The notes below the pieces were generated by a model, which saw nothing but the letters and a program-made list of their open reading frames with translations, was not told where the DNA came from and did not search any database. A stretch of DNA of 32,336 nucleotides from JBFHNV01 sp965365655 (lineage in GTDB: Bacteria > Pseudomonadota > Gammaproteobacteria > HK1): NCBI GenBank assembly GCA_965365655.1, contig CBDUCN010000013.1, forward strand, positions 1 to 32,336, read 5' to 3'. Of the stretch, positions 23,011-32,336 are shown piece by piece. The stretch's first letter is position 1. Each line of letters opens with the position of its first letter. The translations under genes and the position numbers were made by a program.

Positions 23011-24420
23011 ATGTCCGCAGGCGACGTGATGAAGATGATCGAGGAGAAGGAGGTCAAGTTCGTCGACTTCCGCTTTACCGACACCATCGGCAAGGAACAG
23101 CACGTGTCCCTTCCCGTGTCGGCTGTGGACGAGGAGATGTTCGACGACGGCAAGATGTTCGACGGCTCGTCGATCGCCGGCTGGAAGGGCATCAACGACT
23201 CGGACATGGTGCTGATGCCGGACACCGGCACCGCAGTGATGGACCCGTTCTCCGACGAGCCCACGCTGATCATCACCTGCGACGTGCTCGAGCCGGCCAC
23301 GATGGAAGGCTACGAGCGCGACCCGCGCTCCATCGCGAAGAAGGCAGAGGCGTACCTGAAGTCCACCGGCATCGCCGACACCGCGTTCTTCGGCCCCGAG
23401 CCCGAGTTCTTCATCTTCGACAGCGTGCGCTGGGAAGACAAGATGGGCAGCTCCTTCTACGCCATCGACTCGGAGGAGGCCTCCTGGTCGAGTGGCAAGG
23501 AGTACCCGGACGGCAACGTCGGTCACCGCCCGGGCGTCAAGGGCGGATACTTCCCCGTGCCGCCGGTCGATTCGCTGTACGACATCCGCTGCGCGATGTG
23601 CCTCGCGATGGAGGAGATGGGCGTCGCGGTGGAAGTGCACCACCACGAGGTGGCCACCGCCGGGCAGTGCGAGATCGGCACCAAGTTCGAGACCCTGGTC
23701 AAGCGCGCGGACTGGAACCAGATCCTGAAGTACTGCGTGCACAACGTCGCGCACGCCTTCGGCAAGACCGCGACGTTCATGCCCAAGCCGCTGGTGGGCG
23801 ACAACGGCAACGGCATGCACGTGCACCAGTCGCTCGCGAAGGATGGAAAGAACATCTTCGCCGGTGACAAGTACGCGGGCCTCTCCCAGGAGGCGCTGTG
23901 GTACATCGGCGGCATCTTCAAGCACGCGCGCGCGATCAACGCGTTCAGCAACTCCGGCATCAACAGCTACAAGCGCCTGGTGCCCGGCTTCGAGGCGCCG
24001 GTTCTGCTCGCCTATTCCGCGAAGAACCGCTCCGCGTCGGTGCGCATCCCGCACGTGGCGTCGCCCAAGGCGCGGCGCATCGAGGTCCGGTTCCCGGACT
24101 CCAACGGCAACCCGTACTTCACGTTCGCGGCGATGATGATGGCCGGCCTGGACGGCATCAAGAACAAGATCGATCCGGGCGATCCGGCGGAGAAGGACCT
24201 CTACGACCTGCCGCCGGAGGAGGAGAAGGTCATTCCGACGGTGTGTCATTCGCTCGACCAGGCGCTGGCGGCCCTGGACGCCGACCGGGAGTTCCTCACC
24301 GCGGGCGACGTGTTCACGAACGACTGCATCGACGGCTACATCGAGCTGAAGATGGAGGAGGTCACGCGCTTCCGCATGACCACCAGTCCGATCGAGTTCG
24401 ACATGTACTACAGCCTCTGA
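23011..24420 (+). CDS. glnA: Glutamine synthetase type I
   Basis: A 469-residue GSI, the enterobacterial length, making glutamine from glutamate, ammonia and ATP as a cytosolic dodecamer. Present: the N-terminal beta-grasp domain (KFVDFRFTDTIGKEQH), the Asp-50 type loop DGSSIAGWKGIN, metal-site FGPEPEFF, NGMHVHQSL, the Glu-flap region and ARRIEVRFPD. Tyr398 in DLYDLPPEE is the adenylylation site, so GlnE control is expected. ATG 23011 follows GGAGGG at 22999. It has its own sigma-54 promoter and NtrC site and ends at a double hairpin. NtrB and NtrC lie downstream after one gene. Confidence 0.99.
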   Translation: MSAGDVMKMIEEKEVKFVDFRFTDTIGKEQHVSLPVSAVDEEMFDDGKMFDGSSIAGWKGINDSDMVLMPDTGTAVMDPFSDEPTLIITCDVLEPATMEGYERDPRSIAKKAEAYLKSTGIADTAFFGPEPEFFIFDSVRWEDKMGSSFYAIDSEEASWSSGKEYPDGNVGHRPGVKGGYFPVPPVDSLYDIRCAMCLAMEEMGVAVEVHHHEVATAGQCEIGTKFETLVKRADWNQILKYCVHNVAHAFGKTATFMPKPLVGDNGNGMHVHQSLAKDGKNIFAGDKYAGLSQEALWYIGGIFKHARAINAFSNSGINSYKRLVPGFEAPVLLAYSAKNRSASVRIPHVASPKARRIEVRFPDSNGNPYFTFAAMMMAGLDGIKNKIDPGDPAEKDLYDLPPEEEKVIPTVCHSLDQALAALDADREFLTAGDVFTNDCIDGYIELKMEEVTRFRMTTSPIEFDMYYSL

Positions 24421-24445
24421 CGGGCGCCGCGAGCGCTCCGTGCGG

Positions 24446-24477
24446 CGCGCACGGGAACCGCTCGGTTCCCGTGCGCG
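24446..24477 (+). terminator. Long hairpin after glnA
   Basis: A perfect 14-bp stem, CGCGCACGGGAACC (24446–24459) with GGTTCCCGTGCGCG (24464–24477), has a GCTC loop. It is 26 bp after the glnA stop. It has no T-run but precedes a second, classical terminator, so it may protect the 3' end. Confidence 0.7.
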
Positions 24478-24485
24478 TTGCCTCT

Positions 24486-24515
24486 CAGCCCCCGGTTCAC
24501 GGGGGCTGTTTTCTT
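24486..24515 (+). terminator. Intrinsic terminator after glnA
   Basis: CAGCCCCCG (24486–24494) and CGGGGGCTG (24500–24508) form a 9-bp stem with a 5-nt loop followed by TTTTCTT. This is the clearest Rho-independent terminator in the window. It separates glnA from the DUF4124 gene and ntrBC, so ntrBC needs its own promoter. Confidence 0.85.
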
Positions 24516-24549
24516 GTGGCCCCGCGATCCGTTGGCTAAGCTCAGGCGC

Positions 24550-25197
24550 ATGCTGCGAACGCTGCTTCTGGTCCTGAGCGCGACGTTGTGCACCCCGGCC
24601 TTCGCCAAGGTGTACAAGCTGGTGCTGCCCGACGGCACCGTGCAGTACAGCGACAAGCCGCAGGCAGGGTCGGAGGAGGTGAAGCTGCCGCCGGTGCAGA
24701 CCTTCTCCGCGCCGCCGGTTGCGGGCGGTGACGACGAGCCCGACGATCCGCAGCCGCAGGACGGCGACGGCTACACGAGCGTGAGGATCGCCGCGCCGCG
24801 TCCGGACCAGACCCTTCGCGACAACGGCGGCACCATCGACGTCAGCGTGTCGCTGCAGCCCTCTCTGAAGCCCGGCCACACGGTGGAGATCCTGCTCGAC
24901 GGGCGTTCCATCGGCAGCGGCCCGGCCACCAGCGCGTCCGTGACCGACGTCGACCGCGGCACCCATTCCGTGTCGGCGGTGGTCAGGAAGGCCGACGGCG
25001 CAGTGGTCGGGAGGGCGCCCGCGGTGACGTTCCATCTCAAGCGCGGCGGCGGCGGCGGTGGCGCCGCATTCAGCGGCGGCGCGTCGGGCGGCGGCGGTGC
25101 GGCCGGCGGCGGTGGTGCGGCCGGCGGCGGCGGCGCGGCCGGCGGTGGCGGTGCGGCCGGCGGCGGCGGCGCGAGCAGGAGCGCCGGCGGCTCCTGA
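24550..25197 (+). CDS. DUF4124 domain-containing exported protein with Gly/Ala repeat tail
   Basis: A 215-residue secreted protein. Residues 1–19 are a signal peptide (MLRTLLLVLSATLCTPAFA). A DUF4124 domain follows (KVYKLVLPDGTVQYSDKP), then an acidic linker (DDEPDDPQPQDGDG), a beta-rich Ig-like region (about 75–160) with DGRSIGSGPATSASV, and from about 160 a low-complexity tail built from GGGGAA repeats. The function of DUF4124 proteins is unknown; genes of this type often stand next to glnA and ntrBC in gammaproteobacteria. ATG 24550 gives a proper signal peptide, whereas the earlier frame start would fall inside the glnA terminator. Confidence 0.9.
   Translation: MLRTLLLVLSATLCTPAFAKVYKLVLPDGTVQYSDKPQAGSEEVKLPPVQTFSAPPVAGGDDEPDDPQPQDGDGYTSVRIAAPRPDQTLRDNGGTIDVSVSLQPSLKPGHTVEILLDGRSIGSGPATSASVTDVDRGTHSVSAVVRKADGAVVGRAPAVTFHLKRGGGGGGAAFSGGASGGGGAAGGGGAAGGGGAAGGGGAAGGGGASRSAGGS
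25087..25173 (+). repeat. 18-bp coding tandem repeat (GGGGAA units)
   Basis: Four near-identical 18-bp units, each encoding Gly4-Ala2, plus a partial fifth unit. The units differ only at third positions (GGC/GGT), which suggests selection on the amino acids or recent duplication with drift. Copy number may vary between strains through slippage. Confidence 0.75.
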
Positions 25198-25256
25198 GAG
25201 CGGGCCCGGCCGCGTCCCGCGGCAGGCCCCGGAACGATCCATTCGCGGCACGCTCC

Positions 25257-25273
25257 TGCACCAATATAGTGCA
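25257..25273. promoter_or_regulatory. NtrC-type palindrome before ntrB
   Basis: TGCACCAATATAGTGCA matches the NtrC palindrome with one mismatch (AGTGCA for GGTGCA) and has symmetric TGCAC/GTGCA arms. CATACT at 25272–25277, a possible –10 box, overlaps its right edge, so bound NtrC would be expected to repress ntrBC, as at E. coli glnL. The remainder of the 248-bp gap shows no gene. Confidence 0.7.
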
Positions 25274-25445
25274 TACTCTGCGCTGGCCTGCTTCGTCGGC
25301 CGTGCCGGTGGCTGGCGAGAGTGGTGCTCACGCCCCGTAATCAGGCGCTTGCGTGCGTGCTTCGCTGCCTGCTCCCCGAAACGGGGCGAGCTGGTCCGGA
25401 TCTTGCTCCGACGGCCCCATGCTCATGGAGGCAACAAGGACGCAC

Positions 25446-26561
25446 GTGCACACGCCGAGCCCTCCGCCACCGACCGGGCGCCAGCATGCGCTGGACCGCG
25501 CCGCCCTGGACCACATGACCACGGCGGTGCTGCTGTTCGACGCCGGTCTCGCGCTGGTGGACATGAACCCGGCCGCGGAATCGCTGCTCGCGATGTCGGT
25601 GAACCAGGTGCGCGGCCTGAAGGCAGGTGCGCTGCTCAACGGCTCGGGCATGTTCGACCTCGCGATGCGACGGGTGCTGGAGAGCGGCCAGCCGCTGACC
25701 GACCGCGAGATGCGCCTGGGGGTGCCCGGCGTCGGCGCGGTGACGGTGGACTGCGCGATGACGCCGCTGCAGCTTCCCGGCGAGGACACGATGCTGGTGC
25801 TGATGGAATTCATCGCCCTCGACAGGCACAAGCAGATCAGCCGCGAGGAGCGCCTGGTCGCCGACAGCGAGTCCACGCGCCAGGTGCTGCGCGGCCTCGC
25901 GCACGAGATCCGCAACCCGCTCGGCGGCCTGCGCGGCGCGGCGCAGCTCCTCGAGCGCAAGCTCGACGACGACGAGCTGCGCGAGTACACCCGGGTCATC
26001 GTGCATGAGGCGGATCGCCTGCAGAACCTGATGGACCGCATGCTCGGGCCGCGCACGCCGCCGCGCATGCGCGCGGTCAGCATCCACGAGGTGACCGAGC
26101 GCGTATACGCGCTGATCAGCGCGAGCGTTCCCGACGGGGTCCGGGTGGACAAGGACTACGACCCGAGCATCCCGGAGCTGGAGGCGGACCCGGAGCTGCT
26201 CATACAGGCGGTGCTGAACGTCGCCCGCAACGCGGTGGACGCGGTCAAGGGCCGCGGGCGCGTGCTGCTGCGCACCCGCATACACCGCCAGTTCACCATC
26301 GGTCAGCGCCATCACCGGCTGGTGGCCCGCATCGACATCGTCGACGACGGGCCCGGCATCCCCGACGCGCTGCGCGAGCGGGTGTTCTACCCCCTGGTCA
26401 CGGGCCGCGCGGAAGGCTCCGGCCTGGGGCTGTCCATCGCACAGTCGCTGGTGAACCAGCACGGCGGCCTCATCGAGTACCAGAGCCGGCCCGGGCGCAC
26501 CATCTTCAGCATCCTGTTGCCGGTGCGCAGCGCCGACGACGGAAACGACACCAGAGCATGA
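25446..26561 (+). CDS. ntrB: Nitrogen regulation sensor histidine kinase NtrB (NR(II))
   Basis: A cytosolic kinase/phosphatase that controls NtrC in response to PII. It has 371 residues from GTG 25446. A PAS-like domain (about 18–125; LLFDAGLALVDMNPAAESLL) is followed by the H-box with His153 in AHEIRNPLGG, then the ATPase domain with the N-box NVARNAVDAV, DDGPGIP and GSGLGLSIAQ. There is no membrane segment, as expected for NtrB. The start is uncertain: GTG 25446 has AAGGA five bases upstream, while ATG 25419 or 25425 would add seven to nine residues. An NtrC-type palindrome lies about 170 bp upstream. ntrC follows after 107 bp. Confidence 0.95.
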   Translation: MHTPSPPPPTGRQHALDRAALDHMTTAVLLFDAGLALVDMNPAAESLLAMSVNQVRGLKAGALLNGSGMFDLAMRRVLESGQPLTDREMRLGVPGVGAVTVDCAMTPLQLPGEDTMLVLMEFIALDRHKQISREERLVADSESTRQVLRGLAHEIRNPLGGLRGAAQLLERKLDDDELREYTRVIVHEADRLQNLMDRMLGPRTPPRMRAVSIHEVTERVYALISASVPDGVRVDKDYDPSIPELEADPELLIQAVLNVARNAVDAVKGRGRVLLRTRIHRQFTIGQRHHRLVARIDIVDDGPGIPDALRERVFYPLVTGRAEGSGLGLSIAQSLVNQHGGLIEYQSRPGRTIFSILLPVRSADDGNDTRA

Positions 26562-26668
26562 ACGGCATCAACGAACACCATGACGCCACGACCGCCGGTG
26601 CCGGCGCGACGCGACTGCGTCCGCCGCCCCGCGCCCGCGGCAGTCGAACCATCGAGGGACGACCACCA

Positions 26669-28066
<1,398 letters not shown>

Positions 28067-28214
28067 CGGGCGTGCCGCGCGGCGCGCCGGCGACCGCCGT
28101 ACGGCGTCCGGAGCCGACGGTGTCATCCGGCGCACGCCGCGCAACGCAGGCTGTCGGGGCGTGTCTCCCGAGCCTGACGACTCCGCGAGCCGACCGGGCT
28201 GCCTGCCGCGGCGC

Positions 28215-28245
28215 CGGCACGCGGCGGTGCCGCCGCCCCCGTTTT
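28215..28245 (+). terminator. Weak terminator-like hairpin after ntrC
   Basis: CGGCAC (28215–28220) and GTGCCG (28227–28232) form a 6-bp stem, and TTTT follows at 28242–28245 after a C-rich stretch. The distance to the T-run is larger than usual. The 277-bp region 28067–28343 contains no other recognisable feature. Confidence 0.3.
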
Positions 28246-28343
28246 CCGGGAACCGCGTCACGGTTGCCGTGCCACCCGATCGCTAGGCTTCGGCGCACTC
28301 GTATTCCGGACGCGTGCCGACGTCCGTCGTGAGGGTGTTCCAG

Positions 28344-28649
28344 ATGAGCAGCGTTCTTCGAGCCGCGGTTGTCGGCGCCGCGCTGCCCGCCGGCGCCGAC
28401 AGCATCCACCTGCGTGACGGCCGGGTGCTCACCGGCGAGTTCCTGGGGGCCACCGCGCGCACCCTGCACCTGCGGGTGGCGGAGCGGATTCGCCGGGTTC
28501 CGATCGCGGAGGTCGCGCGGATGGATCTCGATCCGCGCTCCGAGGCCGCGCCCGTGGGCTCGGCGTCCCCGTCGCGCCGCGACGAGCGGGTGACCATCGT
28601 GGGCACGGGGCCGGCCCAGGCCATCGAGCGCGAGCCGGTCGCGCGCTGA
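28344..28649 (+). CDS. Small putative exported protein, function unknown
   Basis: 101 residues from ATG 28344, preceded by GAGGG at 28331–28335. The N-terminus MSSVLRAAVVGAALPAGADS resembles a short signal peptide. The following IHLRDGRVLTGEFLGATARTLHLRVAER is the small beta-sandwich pattern (Sm/LSm-like, 'DGRVLxGxFxG') seen in many envelope proteins of unknown role. The tail is Arg/Pro/Ala-rich and probably disordered. It stands alone between ntrC and a convergent large oxidoreductase gene. Codon use matches its neighbours, but it may be a chance frame; confidence is moderate. Confidence 0.55.
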   Translation: MSSVLRAAVVGAALPAGADSIHLRDGRVLTGEFLGATARTLHLRVAERIRRVPIAEVARMDLDPRSEAAPVGSASPSRRDERVTIVGTGPAQAIEREPVAR

Positions 28650-28683
28650 GTCCGGCGGGCCGGACTGGCCGGCGCCCGCGCGT

Positions 28684-31600
28684 TCAGGCCGCGTCGCGCT
28701 CCGGCGGATCCGCGAGCGCCGCCAGCAGCTCCGACTCGCGTCGCTTCGCCGCGCGGATGCTCGCCGCCTTCACGGGCCCGAAGCCGCGCATGCTGCGCGG
28801 CAGGTCCAGCAGCTCGACCGCGACCGCGTGGTTGCGCGCGTTCAGCGACCCTGCGACCTGCGCCATCAGATCCTCGTAGTGGCGGATCAGCGCGCGCTCC
28901 ATGCGCCGCTCGTGGGTGTGGCCGAACGGGTCCAGCGCGCTGCCGCGCAGGAAGCGGCACGCGGCCAGCAGCGGGAACAGCCTGCCGAGCCACGCGCCGA
29001 AGCGTCTCTTGCGCGGCCGCCCGGTCACCGGGTCCGGGCGTGACAGGATCGGCGGCGCGAGGTTGAACTCCACCGCGTAGTCGCCCTCGAACTGCTCCTC
29101 CAGGCGCCGGCGCCAGGCGGGGTCCGCGTACATGCGCGCGACCTCGTACTCGTCCTTGTACGCGAGCAGCCTCGCGTAGCCGTTCGCGGCGGCCAGCGCG
29201 AGCGCGGTTTGGCCCGGCATCGCCGACTCCTCGGCCGCGCGCACCGCCGCGATGCGCTCGCGATAACGCCGCGCCAGCGCGGCGTTCTGGTAGCGCTCGA
29301 GGTGCGCGGCCCGGTGCGCGATCACGGCGTCCAGCTCACGCGGAATCAGCCGTTCAACGGCCGGCGCCGAGGCGCTGCGCACGCGCTCCGGATCCACCAC
29401 GTACAGCCGGCCCCAGGTGAACGCCCGCCGGTTGGCCTCCACCGCGACGCCGTTGACCTCGATCGCGCGCTCGATGGCCTCGCGCGTGATCGGCACGAGC
29501 CCGCGCTGCCATGCCACGCCCAGCAGCAGCAGGTTGGCCGCGACCGCGTCCCCGCACAGGCGCACCGCCAGCGCGCCGGCGTCGACGAAGTCGCCGTCGG
29601 GACGCGTGGCCTCTTCCACGCAGCGGCGCATGCCGTCGGACGGAAACGCCTGGTCCGGGTGCTGGATGAAGCTCGCGGGCATCGAGCGGTGCACGTTCAC
29701 CACCGCGCGGGTGTCCGCCGGGTCGCACTTCGACAGCGCGTCGTACCCGGCCGCCACCGCGAGGTCGCAGCCGAGCAGCAACGACGCGCCGCCGGCGGAG
29801 ATGCGCCGGGCGTGGATCTGGTCCTGGCGCGTGGCGATGCGCACGTGGCTGGTCACCGCGCCGAACTTCTGCGCGAGACCGGTCATGTCCAGCACCGACA
29901 CGCCCTTGCCCTCGATGTGTGCCGCCATCCCGAGCAGCGCACCGACGGTCACGACCCCGCTGCCGCCGATGCCGGTGACCAGGATGTTCCACGGCTCGTC
30001 CAGCGCCGGCAGCGCGGGCTCCGGCAGGCGCAGGTCGCTGATTGCCTCCGGCGCCACCTGGCGGCGGCGCAGCTTCCCGCCGCGCACCGTGACGAAGCTC
30101 GGGCAGAAGCCGCGCAGGCAGGACAGGTCCTTGTTGCAGGACTGCTGGTCGATCGCGCGCTTGCGCCCGAAGGGCGTGTCCAGCGGCACGACGGACAGGC
30201 AGTTCGACTGCACCGAGCAGTCGCCGCAGCCTTCGCACACGTCCTCGTGGATGAACGCGCGCACGGCGGGGTCGGGCATCGTCCCGCGCTTCCTGCGCCG
30301 GCGCTTCTCGGCGGCGCAGGTCTGGTCGTAGACCAGCACCGTCACGCCCGGCGTCTCGCGAAGCTCGCGCTGCACCGCATCGAGGTCGTCGCGGTGGCGG
30401 ACCGTGACGCCTTCGGCGAAACGGGTGCCGCGCGGGTACTTGCGGGGCTCGTCGCTCACCACCACGAGACGCGCGACGCCCTCCGCCTCGAGCTGGCGGG
30501 TGATGTCCGGAACCGTGAGCGTGCCGTCCACCGGCTGGCCGCCGGTCATCGCGACCGCGTCGTTGTAGAGCAGCTTGTACGTGATGTTCACCTTCGCCGC
30601 GATCGCGGCGCGGATCGCGAGCAGGCCGGAGTGGAAGTAGGTGCCGTCGCCCAGGTTCACGAACACGTGGCGGGTGTCGGTGAACGGCGCCTGGCCCACC
30701 CACGCGACGCCTTCGCCGCCCATCTGCGAGAAGGTGTCGGTGCGCCGGTTCATCCACGTCGCCATGTAGTGGCAGCCGATGCCGCCCAGCGCGCGGCTGC
30801 CCTCGGGCACCACGGTGGAGGTGTTGTGGGGACATCCGGAGCAGTAGTGGGGCACGCGCTCGAACACCGGGCGCGGCTCGGCCAGCGCGGCCTCCTTGCG
30901 CTCCAGGAAGTCGAGGCGCTCCTCGATCGGCCGGCTGGTCACGAAGCGCCCGATGCGCTCCGCGATCACGCGCGCGATGCGCGCCGGCGTCAGCTCTCCG
31001 GCCGACGGCAGCACCCACTCGCCGCTCTCGTCGAACTTGCCGACGACCCGCGGGCGCACCGCCTCGTCCCAGTTGTAGAGCTGCTCCTTGAGCTGGTTCT
31101 CGATGACGGCGCGCTTCTCCTCGACGACCAGGATCTCCTCGAGCCCGCGCGCGAAGGCGCGCACGCCGTCGCGCTCCAGCGGCCACACCATGCCCACCTT
31201 GTAGACCCTGAGGCCGATGTCGGCGGCCAGCGTCTCGTCGATGCGTAGATCGTCCAGCGCCTGCATCACGTCCAGGTACGCCTTGCCGGTGGTGACGATG
31301 CCCAGACGCGGCTGCGGGCTGTCCACGACCACGCGATCGATGCGGTTGGCACGCGCGAAGGCCAGCGCCGCGTACAGGCGGTGGCGCTGCAGGCGCTGCT
31401 CCTGGGCGAGCGGCGGGTCGGGCCATCGGATGTGCACGCCGTCCTCGGGCAGCGTGTAGTCCTGCGGCGTGACGATGGACAGCCGGTCCGCGTCGACGAG
31501 CACCGACGACGAGGTGTCGACGTTGTCCGCGATCGCCTTGAAGCCCACCCACAGCCCGCTGTAGCGCGACAGCGCGTAGCCGAGCAGGCCGAAGTCCAGG

Positions 31601-32136
31601 ATCTCCTGCGCGTCCGCCGGGTGCAGCACCGGCATCTGCGCGTCCATGAACGTGTACTCGCTCTGACTCGGCAGCGTGGATGACTTGCAGCCGTGATCGT
31701 CTCCGGCCACCGCCAGCACGCCGCCCAGCGCCGAGGTGCCCGCCATGTTCGCGTGCTTGAGCACGTCGCCCGTGCGATCCACACCGGGCCCCTTGCCGTA
31801 CCACAGGCCGAACACGCCCGCGTGGCGTGCGTCGGGGAACAGGTTCGTCTGCTGGGTGCCCCACACGGCCGTGGCCGCGAGGTCCTCGTTGAGGCCGGGC
31901 TGGAAGCGGATCGCGTTCGCGTCCAGCAGCGCCTGCGCCCGCCACAGGTTCTGGTCCAGGCTGCCGAGCGGCGAGCCGCGGTAGCCGGAGACGAAGCCGG
32001 CGGTGTCGTGGCCGGCGGCGGCGTCGCGGCGGCGCTGATCCAGCAGCAGTCGCACCAGCGCCTGGATGCCGGTCATGTAGACGCTGCCGGCGGTGGCCGT
32101 GTACTTGTCGTCGAGGCTGACGTCGCGAAGCGGCAT
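28684..32136 (-). CDS. Indolepyruvate:ferredoxin oxidoreductase family protein (fused alpha-gamma)
   Basis: A 1150-residue 2-oxoacid oxidoreductase of the single-chain type found in aerobic proteobacteria, converting aryl- or branched-chain 2-oxoacids plus CoA to acyl-CoA, CO2 and electrons. N-terminal ThDP Pyr domain (about 15–220, with GFVSGYRGSPLGSLDQN), CoA-transfer-like middle (about 270–410), the CSGCPHN cluster ligands at Cys432 and Cys435, ThDP PP domain with LGDGTYFHSG, a ferredoxin-like segment (CEGCGDC from Cys634, then CNKDLSCLRGFC), and the gamma domain from about 715 (NILVTGIGGSGVVTVGALLG). The C-terminal 200 residues are the extra domain of this subfamily. It is cytosolic, with no partner gene in the window, and converges on the small gene at 28344–28649. 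Confidence 0.94.
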   Translation of the reverse strand: MPLRDVSLDDKYTATAGSVYMTGIQALVRLLLDQRRRDAAAGHDTAGFVSGYRGSPLGSLDQNLWRAQALLDANAIRFQPGLNEDLAATAVWGTQQTNLFPDARHAGVFGLWYGKGPGVDRTGDVLKHANMAGTSALGGVLAVAGDDHGCKSSTLPSQSEYTFMDAQMPVLHPADAQEILDFGLLGYALSRYSGLWVGFKAIADNVDTSSSVLVDADRLSIVTPQDYTLPEDGVHIRWPDPPLAQEQRLQRHRLYAALAFARANRIDRVVVDSPQPRLGIVTTGKAYLDVMQALDDLRIDETLAADIGLRVYKVGMVWPLERDGVRAFARGLEEILVVEEKRAVIENQLKEQLYNWDEAVRPRVVGKFDESGEWVLPSAGELTPARIARVIAERIGRFVTSRPIEERLDFLERKEAALAEPRPVFERVPHYCSGCPHNTSTVVPEGSRALGGIGCHYMATWMNRRTDTFSQMGGEGVAWVGQAPFTDTRHVFVNLGDGTYFHSGLLAIRAAIAAKVNITYKLLYNDAVAMTGGQPVDGTLTVPDITRQLEAEGVARLVVVSDEPRKYPRGTRFAEGVTVRHRDDLDAVQRELRETPGVTVLVYDQTCAAEKRRRRKRGTMPDPAVRAFIHEDVCEGCGDCSVQSNCLSVVPLDTPFGRKRAIDQQSCNKDLSCLRGFCPSFVTVRGGKLRRRQVAPEAISDLRLPEPALPALDEPWNILVTGIGGSGVVTVGALLGMAAHIEGKGVSVLDMTGLAQKFGAVTSHVRIATRQDQIHARRISAGGASLLLGCDLAVAAGYDALSKCDPADTRAVVNVHRSMPASFIQHPDQAFPSDGMRRCVEEATRPDGDFVDAGALAVRLCGDAVAANLLLLGVAWQRGLVPITREAIERAIEVNGVAVEANRRAFTWGRLYVVDPERVRSASAPAVERLIPRELDAVIAHRAAHLERYQNAALARRYRERIAAVRAAEESAMPGQTALALAAANGYARLLAYKDEYEVARMYADPAWRRRLEEQFEGDYAVEFNLAPPILSRPDPVTGRPRKRRFGAWLGRLFPLLAACRFLRGSALDPFGHTHERRMERALIRHYEDLMAQVAGSLNARNHAVAVELLDLPRSMRGFGPVKAASIRAAKRRESELLAALADPPERDAA

Positions 32137-32336
32137 GGCTCACTTGCTCCCGGAATGCACGCCGGCGCCGGCGGAGCGGCGCGGGCGGGGACCGTCCGGC
32201 ATCCGGGCAGGGACGCGCCGGCCCGGACCGCCGGCCGTGAGCGCCCGGCGGGGAGGATCGGCGCGCATCCCGCGGCGGGGTCGCCGCCGTCCCGGATGAC
32301 GGGGTACCGGAGCGCGCTTCGTGAGCGCGGGCTCCG
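32137..32336. other. Upstream flank of the oxidoreductase gene
   Basis: This stretch should hold the promoter of the leftward oxidoreductase gene. It is very GC-rich, and I see no clear –10/–35 pair, operator or gene. Confidence 0.4.

Noticed and set aside
22264..25251. A 995-codon open frame on the minus strand over lysA, glnA and the DUF4124 gene
   Set aside because: It crosses three well-supported genes, a sigma-54 promoter and terminators, and has no recognisable domain.
29209..31248. A 679-codon open frame on the plus strand
   Set aside because: It lies entirely antisense to the indolepyruvate oxidoreductase-type gene and has the same antisense composition bias.

Overview
The window is very GC-rich, with G or C at most codon third positions, and reads as one chromosomal segment of a gammaproteobacterium. 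The evidence for this is gene order: rhlB divergent from trxA–rho as in E. coli, an lptM-type lipoprotein before lysA, and glnA followed by a DUF4124 gene and ntrBC. A high-GC Chromatiales/Ectothiorhodospiraceae-type host would fit, but the sequence alone does not fix the genus. No tRNA, rRNA, CRISPR array, transposase or phage gene was seen.

The left half (about 322–15339) is a two-armed catabolic cluster around a divergent promoter region at 6077–6309. The leftward arm encodes a tripartite tricarboxylate-type uptake system (tctC, tctB, tctA), a GntR/FCD regulator and a ThDP enzyme closest to the oxalyl-CoA decarboxylase / 2-hydroxyacyl-CoA lyase group. The rightward arm encodes a two-subunit acid–CoA ligase of the SucCD/malate thiokinase type, a two-gene NAD-linked molybdo/tungsto formate dehydrogenase, a class III CoA-transferase and a glyoxalase-like protein. 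Three palindromes built on GGTAT/ATACC lie before gntR and in the divergent promoter region, so the cluster looks like one regulon of the embedded GntR protein. The simplest reading is: import of a small carboxylate, activation to a CoA thioester, ThDP-dependent C–C cleavage releasing formyl-CoA, release of formate, and oxidation to CO2 with NADH. Oxalate is the leading candidate because no aldehyde dehydrogenase accompanies the lyase. The substrate is an inference.

The middle (15340–21350) is housekeeping. It holds an orphan HlyD/RND-type adaptor, rho, trxA, rhlB, an esterase of the acyl-protein thioesterase family and lptM. Two intergenic stretches between convergent genes (about 15371–15480 and 20162–20285) are diverged copies of one element with matching stem-loops, one of which shows a compensatory base-pair change.

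The right part (21399–28066) carries lysA and a nitrogen-control block: glnA with a sigma-54 –24/–12 element and an upstream NtrC palindrome, a double hairpin terminator, a DUF4124 protein with a Gly/Ala repeat tail, a second NtrC-type palindrome, then ntrB and ntrC. The window ends with a small putative exported protein and, on the minus strand, a large fused indolepyruvate:ferredoxin oxidoreductase-type protein.
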